Shown here one piece after another: positions 48,040 through 56,532 of a stretch of 64,000 bases of DNA. A model generated the notes under the pieces. It was not told the DNA's origin and ran no database searches. It saw nothing but the letters and a program-made list of their open reading frames with translations. This stretch comes from Tubulanus polymorphus (lineage: Eukaryota; Nemertea; Palaeonemertea; Tubulaniformes; Tubulanidae): contig NC_134030.1 of NCBI RefSeq assembly GCF_964204645.1, positions 2,829,855 to 2,893,854 on the forward strand, read 5' to 3'. How positions within the stretch are numbered: the first letter of the stretch is position 1; every line of letters starts with the position of its first letter. Both the position numbers and the translations under genes were made by a program.

Positions 48040-50156
48040 CATGGACATTTCTATCAATCACCCTTGGCATGGCATGGGGCTATTTATTAGTACGAGTGAC
48101 GAGTTGAGGGGGGGGGGGTAATAAACGATTTACCTACTTTTCTCATGGGGGTTACTATCTATGCAATGGAATGATCTCCACTTGTTTCTTCTCACCTGTT
48201 TTCCGTCGTTCTGAACAATGTTAAGGTAAACATTTGCGGAGCAGCGAAAGTCGTATAATCGCTTATATCGGTTGAAAATTTATGGTCTCGATTTTTCGAA
48301 GAAATCTATATTCCTAAGGTGGATTTTATAAGTCGAAACTCGCCTATCTCGTAAAAACTTTTTTGGTCCCAAAATAAAAAAGATCACTCACTTTAAGTCG
48401 GAGGGCTTTCTGTCCATTGCAGTTAGATTTTTTTCCTGTTCGCTCCGAACCCTGTTTTTAGGTTGAAATCGACGATAAATATCAACAGACGTTATTTCAT
48501 ATGTGGTTGGTGTATCAGAATAGAAAACCCGAAATATGTTAGTATTTTGAAATCAATTCTTGTAGATGTTGATTAAATTTTTCCGTTTACTGAAATTATT
48601 CTCAAGTAGTTTTCGGTGGTGTCTCCAGTAAGTACCGGTAATTCAATTACATAGTACATATTGTCTGGCTTCATATAACATATTGGACGTCATTACGGCC
48701 ATTTTGAAGTTGGGAGGAGGGAGGATTGTCAAGATTTATGCACAGATTGAGGGTTCAATAGTAGAAATATCGTACAAGGGGAATAGTACAAAGGGAGGGG
48801 CTTTGCTCGTTTCGTTAAAATGTATTATTTTTGATATAGATTTATATAAATGTTGCTGTTTTTAGCGGCGTATTTTCATGCATAATACAAATGTTACGCA
48901 ACCAGGTTCTAACTTTGCTTGTTTTCCTGCTATGTGGAAAACGGTGAAAGGAAGAAGATAAAGTAATAGGTCCAATAGTATACTATAGTAGTAAATTTGT
49001 TTTCTAAATCTTTTTCCAAATTTTACTTTGTGATATTTCTAGATGAATTAATTATGATGTAAAATAGCTTTTTTGTCGTAAATGCTGCAATAAATATTAT
49101 TTCCTTTTGATTATATGTCGTGTGTTCTCTTACAAACACAGTTGTAGCATCGACTCCATGGTTGTAGGCACTGAACGGTGCGATATGCCATTTCTTCAAT
49201 AGGCGGAGATGTGGGGTGTAACTCAGGTTTAGTGACATTCTGGAGATGAGGTTAGGGTAAAACCGTCAACCAGAAATGTGACATTCCAGGCCTAAAGCCC
49301 ATGAGACTATCAAGGCCATGGGCGTGCCAAGCTTTCGTCGGCTGCAGGAGCTACAAAAAGGACGACCTAGTATTTTTTTCATCTTCAAACTATACCACCT
49401 GACGCTCAATATAGGCGGTAAAAAGCTTGGCATATTTCTTACATCATTACAGCCATTTTTATGACATTCGTGTTAAGCTTCCCCCTCTAAGCCGTACAAC
49501 TATACATGTACATTACACGTACACGTACATTTAGATATCTAAATGATACGTAGTATAATCCAAGTACAGTCCAGAAAGGGGTTCAACATTGAGCATTGCG
49601 ATCATACATATCTAGTCCACGTTTCATTAATCTGTTAATTGAATTGATCAATTGTATCTATCGAACACGTTGCGTTACGACACGTTATGCAGAAGATTGA
49701 TATCAATAATTGATAATAATTAATAATGATAATTAATACCCGAGTTGAGTTATAGACGAAGAACCGATGTTTAAATAAGATGAGAAATGAAAATCCACCA
49801 CACGAAACCTTTTAAGCAAATAAATTAGAGGAGAATTTCGTTATTACAAGATAAATACAAACACGTGACCATAAATAGAGATATTTGAACACGATTGATA
49901 AAACACTATATCCGTGTTGAAGCGATGAAGAGAGAATCCCACAATGATAACGAAAAACTGTCCGAAAATGTTACTTTGAGCTTAGTAGTTCATTCAACGT
50001 TTCGACTATATCCTAATAGTCATCTTCAGGAATAATGCAGAGATATTTGTAGTTAGTCAGAAACGGCATGGTCCTGCTTCACAAAAATGCCTTTTACTCA
50101 GGCTCGGTCTATTCGGTAACCCTTACATACCATTGGTACCGCAATTACACATATAT
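48040..50156. other. Interval between GT31 gene C and the LTR element
   Basis: Holds an 11-G run (48108-48118), AATAAA at 48120-48125, and a minus-strand hammerhead-like hairpin at 49993-50030. It ends in an AT dinucleotide run where the LTR element inserted. No exon supported. Confidence 0.45.
49993..50030 (-). repeat. Hammerhead-core-like dispersed hairpin (copy near the LTR element)
   Basis: Minus strand: CCTGAAGATGACTAT, loop TAGG, ATATAGTCGAAACGTTGAATG. GACTAT pairs with ATAGTC. Same layout as 43941-43980. Confidence 0.5.
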
Positions 50157-51070
50157 ATATTGATCCGCAGCAAGATTCCGTAGTAACTAAAAAATGTTTG
50201 TAATGATGGTTTTTGTTTACGTTGGTGGTTTCTTTATGGGTATCAGACAGCAAACGATGTGTGCAAGTTGTTGTTTGATGCTTTGATCTACCAGCGCTGA
50301 CAATAAATCAGCCAGGGGTAAAAATAATTCTTCCTCGGTTCTTGTGCTGCGATATCTGGCAAACATTCAGAATTATTTTTAAAACTTAAGGATAGACGGA
50401 ACTGTAATTGGTTGGGTCGGAACGATGAGGTGCTTTGATAGTGTGGTTTGTGCAGGGATCTCACTGTTACTTCTTGATACTCCCGACTACTTTCTATAAA
50501 AGGAAGAACCGGAAGTATAGGGAGACATGGTTGTTTTGCTTTATCCTGTAGTATTATAGAGTTAGTTAAATTATAAATGAAAATTGGTATAATAAGTATA
50601 GGATGATTTTAGATTTGATAATTAATTACATTGTATTTCTGAATCAAAAGTTTACTATTGTTGATTGGAAAAAGAAACGATGAGTTTGTTCCATAATCTA
50701 GGTGAAAACTAAGTTTTGAAAATATATCTAAATTAAGTATCCTGGATGTTAATTAAGGACAAGACCTTTATAATCGCTTAAGTTTTATGGAAGTTTAATT
50801 GTGGCAAATATCAATACTAGCTCTCTAAGGTTTCTGTTGGTGTACATGTCTGTTGGTAACTCGTAGAGAATAGCTGCTCTCTCAACGAAGATAAGCAAGG
50901 AGTGAGTAAATCAAAGCGCGTTATGACAGGAGGGTTGGAAAGAAAAGTTACTTTGGCAAATCAGTTTCTCAAATAATTTTAGATTAGCGAATCATTAAGG
51001 CTAATTCTACATGTCCAAAACCGTCATGACAGCTAGGTTGCTGCTCCTTGCCAAAAGTCGAACGGGAGAG

Positions 51071-51106
51071 TCGGCATTCTAGGAATGCCGATCTTTTCTA
51101 TAAAAA
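51071..51106 (+). promoter_or_regulatory. LTR core promoter: palindrome plus TATA box
   Basis: Arms TCGGCATTC and GAATGCCGA (51071-51079, 51083-51091) surround TAG, creating TTCTAGGAA, a STAT-type TTCN3GAA site at 51077-51085. TATAAAAA follows at 51099-51106. The same arrangement recurs in the 3' LTR. Promoter role is inferred from position. Confidence 0.55.
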
Positions 51107-51277
51107 GAGGCCCGCAGTCTTGAGAAAGCAGACTTACCAGGGACGCTCGTTAGAGATACTTGAGGTTTGGGTGGAAATACCAGAGTTAAGGCGGGTTACC
51201 AACAGTAGTGTACGATAGGAATTTGGAGTTAGGAATTGGACTGTGTACTATCTGGAGTTATTACTTTCATCAAGGTA

Positions 51278-51283
51278 AATAAA
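51278..51283 (+). terminator. LTR polyadenylation signal
   Basis: AATAAA about 180 bases after the TATA box; the copy used for 3' ends is the one in the 3' LTR at about 57650. Confidence 0.6.
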
Positions 51284-51431
51284 ATCTATATTATTATTAT
51301 TATATTCAATCAGAATTTCGGCATTTTAGTTTGATTATTTGGGTTTGTGCACGGACACGTTCTCTCGCCAGGGACCGATCTTTACGTTTTATATTCAACG
51401 ATTAAGGAGAGGATTGTGACCGGTGTATCAT

Positions 51432-51449
51432 TGGTGCCGAAACCCGGGA
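51432..51449 (+). promoter_or_regulatory. Primer binding site complementary to tRNA-Phe
   Basis: TGGTGCCGAAACCCGGGA starts one base after the 5' LTR. It is complementary to an 18-nt tRNA end TCCCGGGTTTCGGCACCA, the 3' end of animal tRNA-Phe (whose 5' end is GCCGAAA). Confidence 0.9.
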
Positions 51450-51507
51450 TATCAATAATCTTCGGTTTACGATAAACTTTTTACATTAATTGTTTAGTTT
51501 TGTTCAA

Positions 51508-51813
51508 ATGGTACATATCTTCGTATGCTCCCACTGTGGTGCGAGGAACGCATTCTCTAAGAAGCGCCGCACTACAACCAACTCAGCATACAAAAAGAAA
51601 TTGTGGGGGTCGAACCCACCTAATACCAAACCGTTTGAAATTCCGGTCGAGTTTCGGGAACCATTGTGGGATTCGAACCCACTGCCAACTCCGGTCGTCC
51701 CTGTTGAGACATTGCGGGATCCGAACCCGCGAAGTGCACGACCATTTGAGATTCCGGAGGAACTTCGAGAGCCGTCGTGGGATTCGAACCCACCACTGCA
51801 CGCTCATGTGTAA
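51508..51813 (+). CDS. Leader ORF with repeated FEIP..WDSNP peptide
   Basis: ATG at 51508 opens a 101-codon frame ending TAA 51811-51813, upstream of gag. It starts with a small CSHCG Cys pair and a basic stretch, then PFEIPVEFREPLWDSNP and PFEIPEELREPSWDSNP, 111 bases apart. Most base differences between the two copies are third-position and silent, as for a translated sequence. However, the WDSNP codons coincide with T-arm-like hairpins 2 and 4, so structural constraint could explain part of this. Confidence 0.4.
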   Translation: MVHIFVCSHCGARNAFSKKRRTTTNSAYKKKLWGSNPPNTKPFEIPVEFREPLWDSNPLPTPVVPVETLRDPNPRSARPFEIPEELREPSWDSNPPLHAHV

Positions 51814-51966
51814 TACCGGAGGAGTGTCGGGGACCTCTGTGGGATTCTAACCCACTCGCCATGCAGGTCGACACCGATGGGGCTGCACTACAGCCATTGA
51901 GGGGTTCGAACCCTCCACCTTGTGAATTGCCAAAACCGTCCAGCCAGGATGGGGAATCGAACCTAC
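51603..51966 (+). repeat. Array of seven T-arm-like hairpins (antisense B boxes)
   Basis: Hairpins at 51603-51619, 51666-51682, 51714-51730, 51777-51793, 51839-51855, 51899-51915 and 51949-51966. The type form is GTGGGATTCGAACCCAC: a 5-bp stem with a 7-nt loop that on the minus strand is a tRNA T-arm (TTCGAAT loop). Read on the minus strand, copies 2, 4 and 7 match the Pol III B box GGTTCGANTCC exactly and the rest differ at one position. Starts are 48-63 bp apart. No acceptor, D or anticodon arms can be drawn, so these are not tRNA genes. Confidence 0.85.
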
Positions 51967-52038
51967 ATCTGTCTTTTGGGTTGTCAATTTAAAAAAAAAA
52001 AATGTTATTTTAGATTAGTATTCGTTTAAAGATATACA

Positions 52039-53097
52039 ATGTCGACTGGAGGGGAGACGACGTACGGTGCGGGTGGCTCACGGGAACGATCCGCTGTAAG
52101 CAACGACACTGTTCTGCAGGCCCTCTCTGGCCTTCGCGAACAGGTGGACACAGCCACGGCGTTCATGAATTTCTCTTTGCTCCCTAAATTTACGGGACGA
52201 GACGACCAGTGCGTCACTGATTGGTTCAAAGGATTTGACCGTTTGGCCGACCTAAGGGGTTGGAACGATGACGCTAAAAAGAAACAGTTGTATTGGTTTT
52301 TGGCTGGCCCGGCCCTAATCTTATTTAATGATCTTCGAATTGATCAGGGAACCGATGCGACCGGTGGCAAAGTTGTCACTCCCTGGGAAAATATTGTCCG
52401 TGCGTTTTGCGCGCAATTTAGCCCCACCTCGTGGGCTTTGGTCAAGGAGTCGGCTTTGACGACGATGCGACAGGGGGAGACACAACCGGTCGATAGGTTT
52501 GCGGAAGAGATTGATCGTGTGGCCTCGAGTTTGAAATTTTCGGACCACCAGAAAAAGATGTTACTAATTAATAACTCCCGCCCTGATATTTCTGTCTATT
52601 TGTTGTCACAGCGTCCTACGACGTTTAGGGATGCATGGGAGGCAGCCAGAATGGCGGAGCATATCGAACAACGTAAAGCTCTGTCGTCTCCCAAGGTATC
52701 GCAAATTGGGACCGAACCAAATAAAGCGATGGGTGACGTTATGGCTGAATTACGGGACATGTTCCGCCAAATTATGGACATCCAGAAGTCTACCCGTACT
52801 CAGCAGAATGATAGAGCCACATTTTATAGCGAAAGCCGCCCGTTACAAAGGTCACAGGATGGCCAGGTGGTGTGCTTTCAATGTCACGCCCCTGGTCATT
52901 ACGCCAGGAATTGCCCGACGTGGCGTTACGACCAACAAAGGTCACCAAACCGGGACGCATTTCAGCGTGATAATCGCCGTCCCCAAAATGCTAGTAGGGG
53001 TCACTTTCGGTCACAGAATCTTGGGCATGATTCCCAACGGGTTAATCGAACATTTGGTCAGGGAAACGACCGGAGACCTCATCCTATGGACCGATAA
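52039..53097 (+). CDS. gag: Retrotransposon Gag
   Basis: 352 residues from ATG 52039, the first ATG after a poly-A stretch. Forms the particle that packages element RNA in the cytoplasm. Residues about 40-200 resemble the Ty3/Gypsy capsid region (LLPKFTGRDDQCVTDWFKGF, LYWFLAGPA, FCAQFSP, MRQGETQPVDRFAEEIDR). A CCHC zinc knuckle CFQCHAPGHYARNC occupies 279-292, followed by an Arg/Gln/Asn-rich RNA-binding tail. The TAA stop at 53095-53097 lies in the loop of the frameshift hairpin. The gene is intact and its LTRs are almost identical, so it is probably functional. Confidence 0.93.
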   Translation: MSTGGETTYGAGGSRERSAVSNDTVLQALSGLREQVDTATAFMNFSLLPKFTGRDDQCVTDWFKGFDRLADLRGWNDDAKKKQLYWFLAGPALILFNDLRIDQGTDATGGKVVTPWENIVRAFCAQFSPTSWALVKESALTTMRQGETQPVDRFAEEIDRVASSLKFSDHQKKMLLINNSRPDISVYLLSQRPTTFRDAWEAARMAEHIEQRKALSSPKVSQIGTEPNKAMGDVMAELRDMFRQIMDIQKSTRTQQNDRATFYSESRPLQRSQDGQVVCFQCHAPGHYARNCPTWRYDQQRSPNRDAFQRDNRRPQNASRGHFRSQNLGHDSQRVNRTFGQGNDRRPHPMDR

Positions 53098-53453
53098 GGG
53101 TGGGGTCGCGCAATGAATGGTCAACTGAGCCCTCGCCGGACTCGTTAATAAGGAGTGATTATTGGTGGGATGACACATATTCGGGTTATCATAGTTATGA
53201 TGATGACAGTCCGGTAATTGATGATTATATTTTTGATGATGATGATGATGATGATTATTATTATTTAGAGGACGATAGGGATGATATATTTGACATGTCA
53301 TTTGATCAGGGCGACATGCTAGCTGATTCAGTTGACGATTATTTTGAACCTGAGGGGAACTGTAATGCAGATTACTTAGATGACACTGAACCTTTACATT
53401 TAGATAAGTTTATTGATTATCACACTCCTTCATGGGGTGCCGATGACGTATGA
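53046..53453 (+). CDS. Acidic frame between Gag and protease, reached by -1 frameshift
   Basis: Open from 53046 to TGA 53451-53453, with no ATG near its start, overlapping the end of gag. Translated after the slippery site it gives about 130 residues, extremely rich in Asp and Tyr (DDDDDDDYYYLEDDRDD). Function unknown; an acidic linker or chaperone-like segment is possible. It must shift +1 (or reinitiate) to continue into protease. Confidence 0.65.
   Translation, partial: SNIWSGKRPETSSYGPIRVGSRNEWSTEPSPDSLIRSDYWWDDTYSGYHSYDDDSPVIDDYIFDDDDDDDYYYLEDDRDDIFDMSFDQGDMLADSVDDYFEPEGNCNADYLDDTEPLHLDKFIDYHTPSWGADDV
53061..53107 (+). promoter_or_regulatory. Programmed -1 ribosomal frameshift signal at the gag end
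   Basis: Heptamer GGGAAAC (53061-53067) in the gag frame as G GGA AAC, a 7-nt spacer, then a 10-bp stem: GACCTCATCC (53075-53084) with GGGTGGGGTC (53098-53107), two of the pairs G-U wobbles, loop 53085-53097 containing the gag TAA. A -1 slip enters the acidic frame that is open from 53046. Confidence 0.8.
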
Positions 53454-55056
53454 CATTCAAGATCGTAACTTTGGGGATAGCTGGAGGGACAATTCTCAGT
53501 TGTCGTTAGATGGAAATTTTTATATGGATCAGGGATCCAATTTTGAGGACATCTGGAGGGACAATTCCCAGTTGTCGGCTACTTACGAGCATATAAAAAG
53601 ACACAGGAGGGTTACGTTTAGCGATCCGGTTAAATTGCAGGAGGTACGTGCTGATATGGCGTGCTCGGGTGACAATATTAGTATTGATAGGTCACACCCT
53701 AGAGGGGTTAATGGTCCGACGGATTCGGCAGAAGATGACCTTTTTAGAGATAGGAAGTCTCATTTAGATTGTCACGAAGGCGCTTTTGATCAGTATAGGT
53801 ACCCAGCAACCTCCGAATCAGCAATACAATGTGATCTTGTGTCATCAGATTCAAGTAGTAGTAATAATTCACGATCGGAATGTCTTAATGATCAGAGTAA
53901 TATGGAAACTATTTTGTCAAAGATATCTAGTCAGGAGTCAATGTCGGAGAATTTGTGTCACTCGTTTGAAAGAGGACAGCACTTTCCTGTCACCTCAAAT
54001 GCCAGCAGTTTTCACCATCCAGTTGGGGATGGAATGTCCCATGAACAGGACAGAGGTCAAGTTGTCCTCACGTCTAAACCGAATATGCCAATCAACGAAA
54101 AGGTTGGGATAGGAGATTCGAACTCCGATTGTCAACCAACTGTTCACTGTCAGGAACAATTTCCACCTGTTACGATGACTTTAGGTAACACGTCAACCAA
54201 CGACATAGGGTCCTTTTCCAGTCAGAACAACACTATTGGACAGGAGGCTTATTCCCCGTCAATCATGGCAACTGCCGCCAACCGAGTGACTGGTAGTCAT
54301 TCAGGGACACCGTTAAACATTTTGATTGATACGGGTGCCGATATTTCTGTAGTGTCAAACAATTACTTCATCAATCATCCTCAGATATCGAATGGCCCTT
54401 TGCAGGAGGGACAATTTCAGTCCGCCCGTGGGGTAGATGGTACTAAGTTTTATTTAAAAGGTGTTATTTCCGTAGATTTTGTATTAGGAAATTTGGACGT
54501 GTCACATTCTATGTACGTGGTGGATGGAGTCACCTCGGACTTCATTCTCGGAGTTGATTTCCTGGAACGAAACCAGGCAGTTATCGATTATGCTAAAAAG
54601 GCTCTCTTGTTGCCAGGCGCCGACATAATTTACTTTAGTAATGATGTCATCTTGGGGAAATCTTCGTCGGTTAAAGTCACGCGTATGACTGTTATTCCCC
54701 CTTCATGCGATGTCACCGTAGACCGTAAGTGGTTAATTGACAAGTCTCAGTCATCGATTGCAGCCTTTGAGCCTGTACATGATTTGAGAATGCGTGATCT
54801 CATGAGCGCAAGGTCAGTTGTTAGCGTCATGCCATCAAGGCATAGGCTTCGAGTCACGAACCCTACGTCACGACACGTCACCCTCTTTGAAGATACGTGT
54901 CGTAGTGATTCGTGGACAGATGGGTGGTCACTTGACCGATCACTCAAAACAGAGGCGAAGTCAGGACAGCTTCCTCGGCCACCGGAGGTGTCTATCACAC
55001 ATGTGGAAGACCCTCAGACGTCAGACGAAATTTGTAAGTATAATCGAATTATTTAG
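53443..55056 (+). CDS. pro: Retroviral-type aspartic protease with long N-terminal extension
   Basis: Frame open from 53404; ATG at 53443 overlaps the end of the acidic frame (ATGACGTATGA). Stop 55054-55056. The first 290 or so residues are hydrophilic with a repeated GDSWRDNSQLS / EDIWRDNSQLS motif. The protease core is clear: ILIDTGADISVVS (DTG at 54328-54336), a flap-like segment, then DFILGVDFLERNQAVIDY. The tail (VTVDRKW, RLRVTNPTSRHVTLFED) resembles the spacer that precedes reverse transcriptase in Gypsy elements, but the frame stops there. The enzyme would cleave Gag products inside particles. It is in the same frame as gag. Confidence 0.85.
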   Translation: MTYDIQDRNFGDSWRDNSQLSLDGNFYMDQGSNFEDIWRDNSQLSATYEHIKRHRRVTFSDPVKLQEVRADMACSGDNISIDRSHPRGVNGPTDSAEDDLFRDRKSHLDCHEGAFDQYRYPATSESAIQCDLVSSDSSSSNNSRSECLNDQSNMETILSKISSQESMSENLCHSFERGQHFPVTSNASSFHHPVGDGMSHEQDRGQVVLTSKPNMPINEKVGIGDSNSDCQPTVHCQEQFPPVTMTLGNTSTNDIGSFSSQNNTIGQEAYSPSIMATAANRVTGSHSGTPLNILIDTGADISVVSNNYFINHPQISNGPLQEGQFQSARGVDGTKFYLKGVISVDFVLGNLDVSHSMYVVDGVTSDFILGVDFLERNQAVIDYAKKALLLPGADIIYFSNDVILGKSSSVKVTRMTVIPPSCDVTVDRKWLIDKSQSSIAAFEPVHDLRMRDLMSARSVVSVMPSRHRLRVTNPTSRHVTLFEDTCRSDSWTDGWSLDRSLKTEAKSGQLPRPPEVSITHVEDPQTSDEICKYNRII

Positions 55057-56495
55057 AGTTTGGATCAAGATGCATACGTCCTATTGAAAATTATGAATTG
55101 TATACGGTAAGCGTCTCTTCAGTAGGTTATCGAAATATAATTACATAAGTATTGTGAAACTGAAGTATATATAACGCATTGTTGCCAATGAGTTAACTCC
55201 TGATCTGGGTTTAATCTAATACAGGAGATAAAGACAACTATAAATAAAAGTGAATAATAGCTTGATTGTCGTGATATTGGTTTTTTTTTTTTGCTGAAAT
55301 ATCACTAGTCTCTAGGGTTTATTATCTGTAGTCTGAATGGATGTCATTAATTGTCAGTTAGAAAAGAAAGAGTTATGATATGTTTGAATAATCTCTGTAT
55401 TATTATGATATTAATTGTAGGATACCCGTATCGGATGTGTTGGAATGAGACCGCCGAAGATACGATAGCACTAAGATGGAAGAATGCCTTCTGTCAACCG
55501 CAATAGATGTTGATGGGTACCCCCCTGATAGTGACCATATGGAGATGGGGACTTGTTGGGAGGTATCCTGAGACTCTATTCGACGCAACTGATAGTTTGA
55601 AAAACCAGCAACTGGTATGCTCTGGCCGAGATGGGTGATATTAATTCACCGATTCGTCAAATAACGAAGAAACGGAGCGAATATACGACATACAACAGCG
55701 AACTTTGGGCGTTGGTTTTAACGGGATAGATTCATGCTCGATGTTAGTCATGCGATTCTGGCCATGGTTAGTGGTGTTTGTCACTCGCGAAGACCAGTTA
55801 TATACTCACAAACTTAAGTGATGAAGGGTGGACAAAGACACCTGGCCAATGCGATACGAAAAATGAAGAAGAGTGATAATTTCCGTAGACATTTTAGCGG
55901 AGTAAAGCCGAGTGTGTTCAAGATGGCTCCCGTGTAGTTACATTAACATTCGATGGAATGTTGTTCGCTCAAGCCGTAAGATGCGAATACATTACTGTTC
56001 CGTTTCTATATTAACTGTGGAGAAAAGACTCCGATATAGTAACCGTAGTACTATAGCGTCTATGAATAGCGAGCAAGTATTCAGCTGAACATAAATGTGT
56101 TTTGCCGTACTATCAACGTAGCAGTACGCGCTTCGAGGAACTGCGGTGGATGACGTCATTCGTCCGTCCATGACGCACCTTGTTGTGTCTGGTAGCTGTT
56201 GCGTCACTTCGCGGTAAATTCTAAACTCAAACTGTGAACTGTTTTGTGCTTAACTTTCGAGTGTTTAGTGTGCGGGGACAGCGGTCTCGAATGAACTTTT
56301 TTCCGATTGGGTATCCAGAACTTTAAATGCGGTTTTATGATAAACTATATCCTGAACTTTAATACGCGTTTGTTGTGTTGAACTTTTAAACAGTTACTCG
56401 TTGCATGAATTGTTTTTTTTTTTGTGATTGATGTTCTTTTTCAGGATCTGTCTAGGGAAGTTTCAGCGCGATTTTCATGAGTCAGTCTAAATTCA
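55057..56495 (+). other. Internal region without pol
   Basis: About 1.4 kb where reverse transcriptase, RNase H and integrase would normally sit. No long frame; a short stretch around 55675-55730 (..YNSELWALV..) is faintly RNase-H-like but interrupted, and I do not call it. Only LTR-proximal structure follows. Confidence 0.6.
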
Positions 56496-56514
56496 AAATT
56501 TCGGGACGAAATTT
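56496..56514 (+). repeat. Pre-PPT hairpin AAATTTC-GGGAC-GAAATTT
   Basis: A perfect 7-bp stem with 5-nt loop, 18 bases before the purine tract. A similar TTTCGGGACGAAATTT motif before the polypurine tract occurs in many Ty3/Gypsy elements. Confidence 0.6.
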
Positions 56515-56519
56515 AAACT

Positions 56520-56532
56520 GGATAGGGAGTGA
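56520..56532 (+). promoter_or_regulatory. Polypurine tract
   Basis: GGATAGGGAGTGA immediately before the 3' LTR; likely primer for plus-strand DNA synthesis. Confidence 0.75.

Larger units (their letters stand above)
50161..51430 (+). repeat. 5' LTR
   Basis: TGATCCGCAGC ... GTGACCGGTGTATCA. Includes two TATA-type motifs (TATAAAAG 50495-50502; TATAAAAA 51099-51106) and AATAAA at 51278-51283, which together suggest R starts near 51130 and ends near 51300. Confidence 0.95.

Noticed and set aside
51583-51874. Long open frames on the minus strand across the hairpin array
   Set aside because: The hairpins are palindromic, so a plus-strand frame without stops tends to give minus-strand frames without stops; no family or start context supports them.
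51603-51966. CRISPR-like array
   Set aside because: Repeats are short, imperfect palindromes of T-arm type with related, not unique, spacers, inside a eukaryotic retroelement leader.
55590-55760. Possible RNase H remnant in the LTR element
   Set aside because: Only a few residues look similar and the frame is interrupted; a profile search is needed before calling it.
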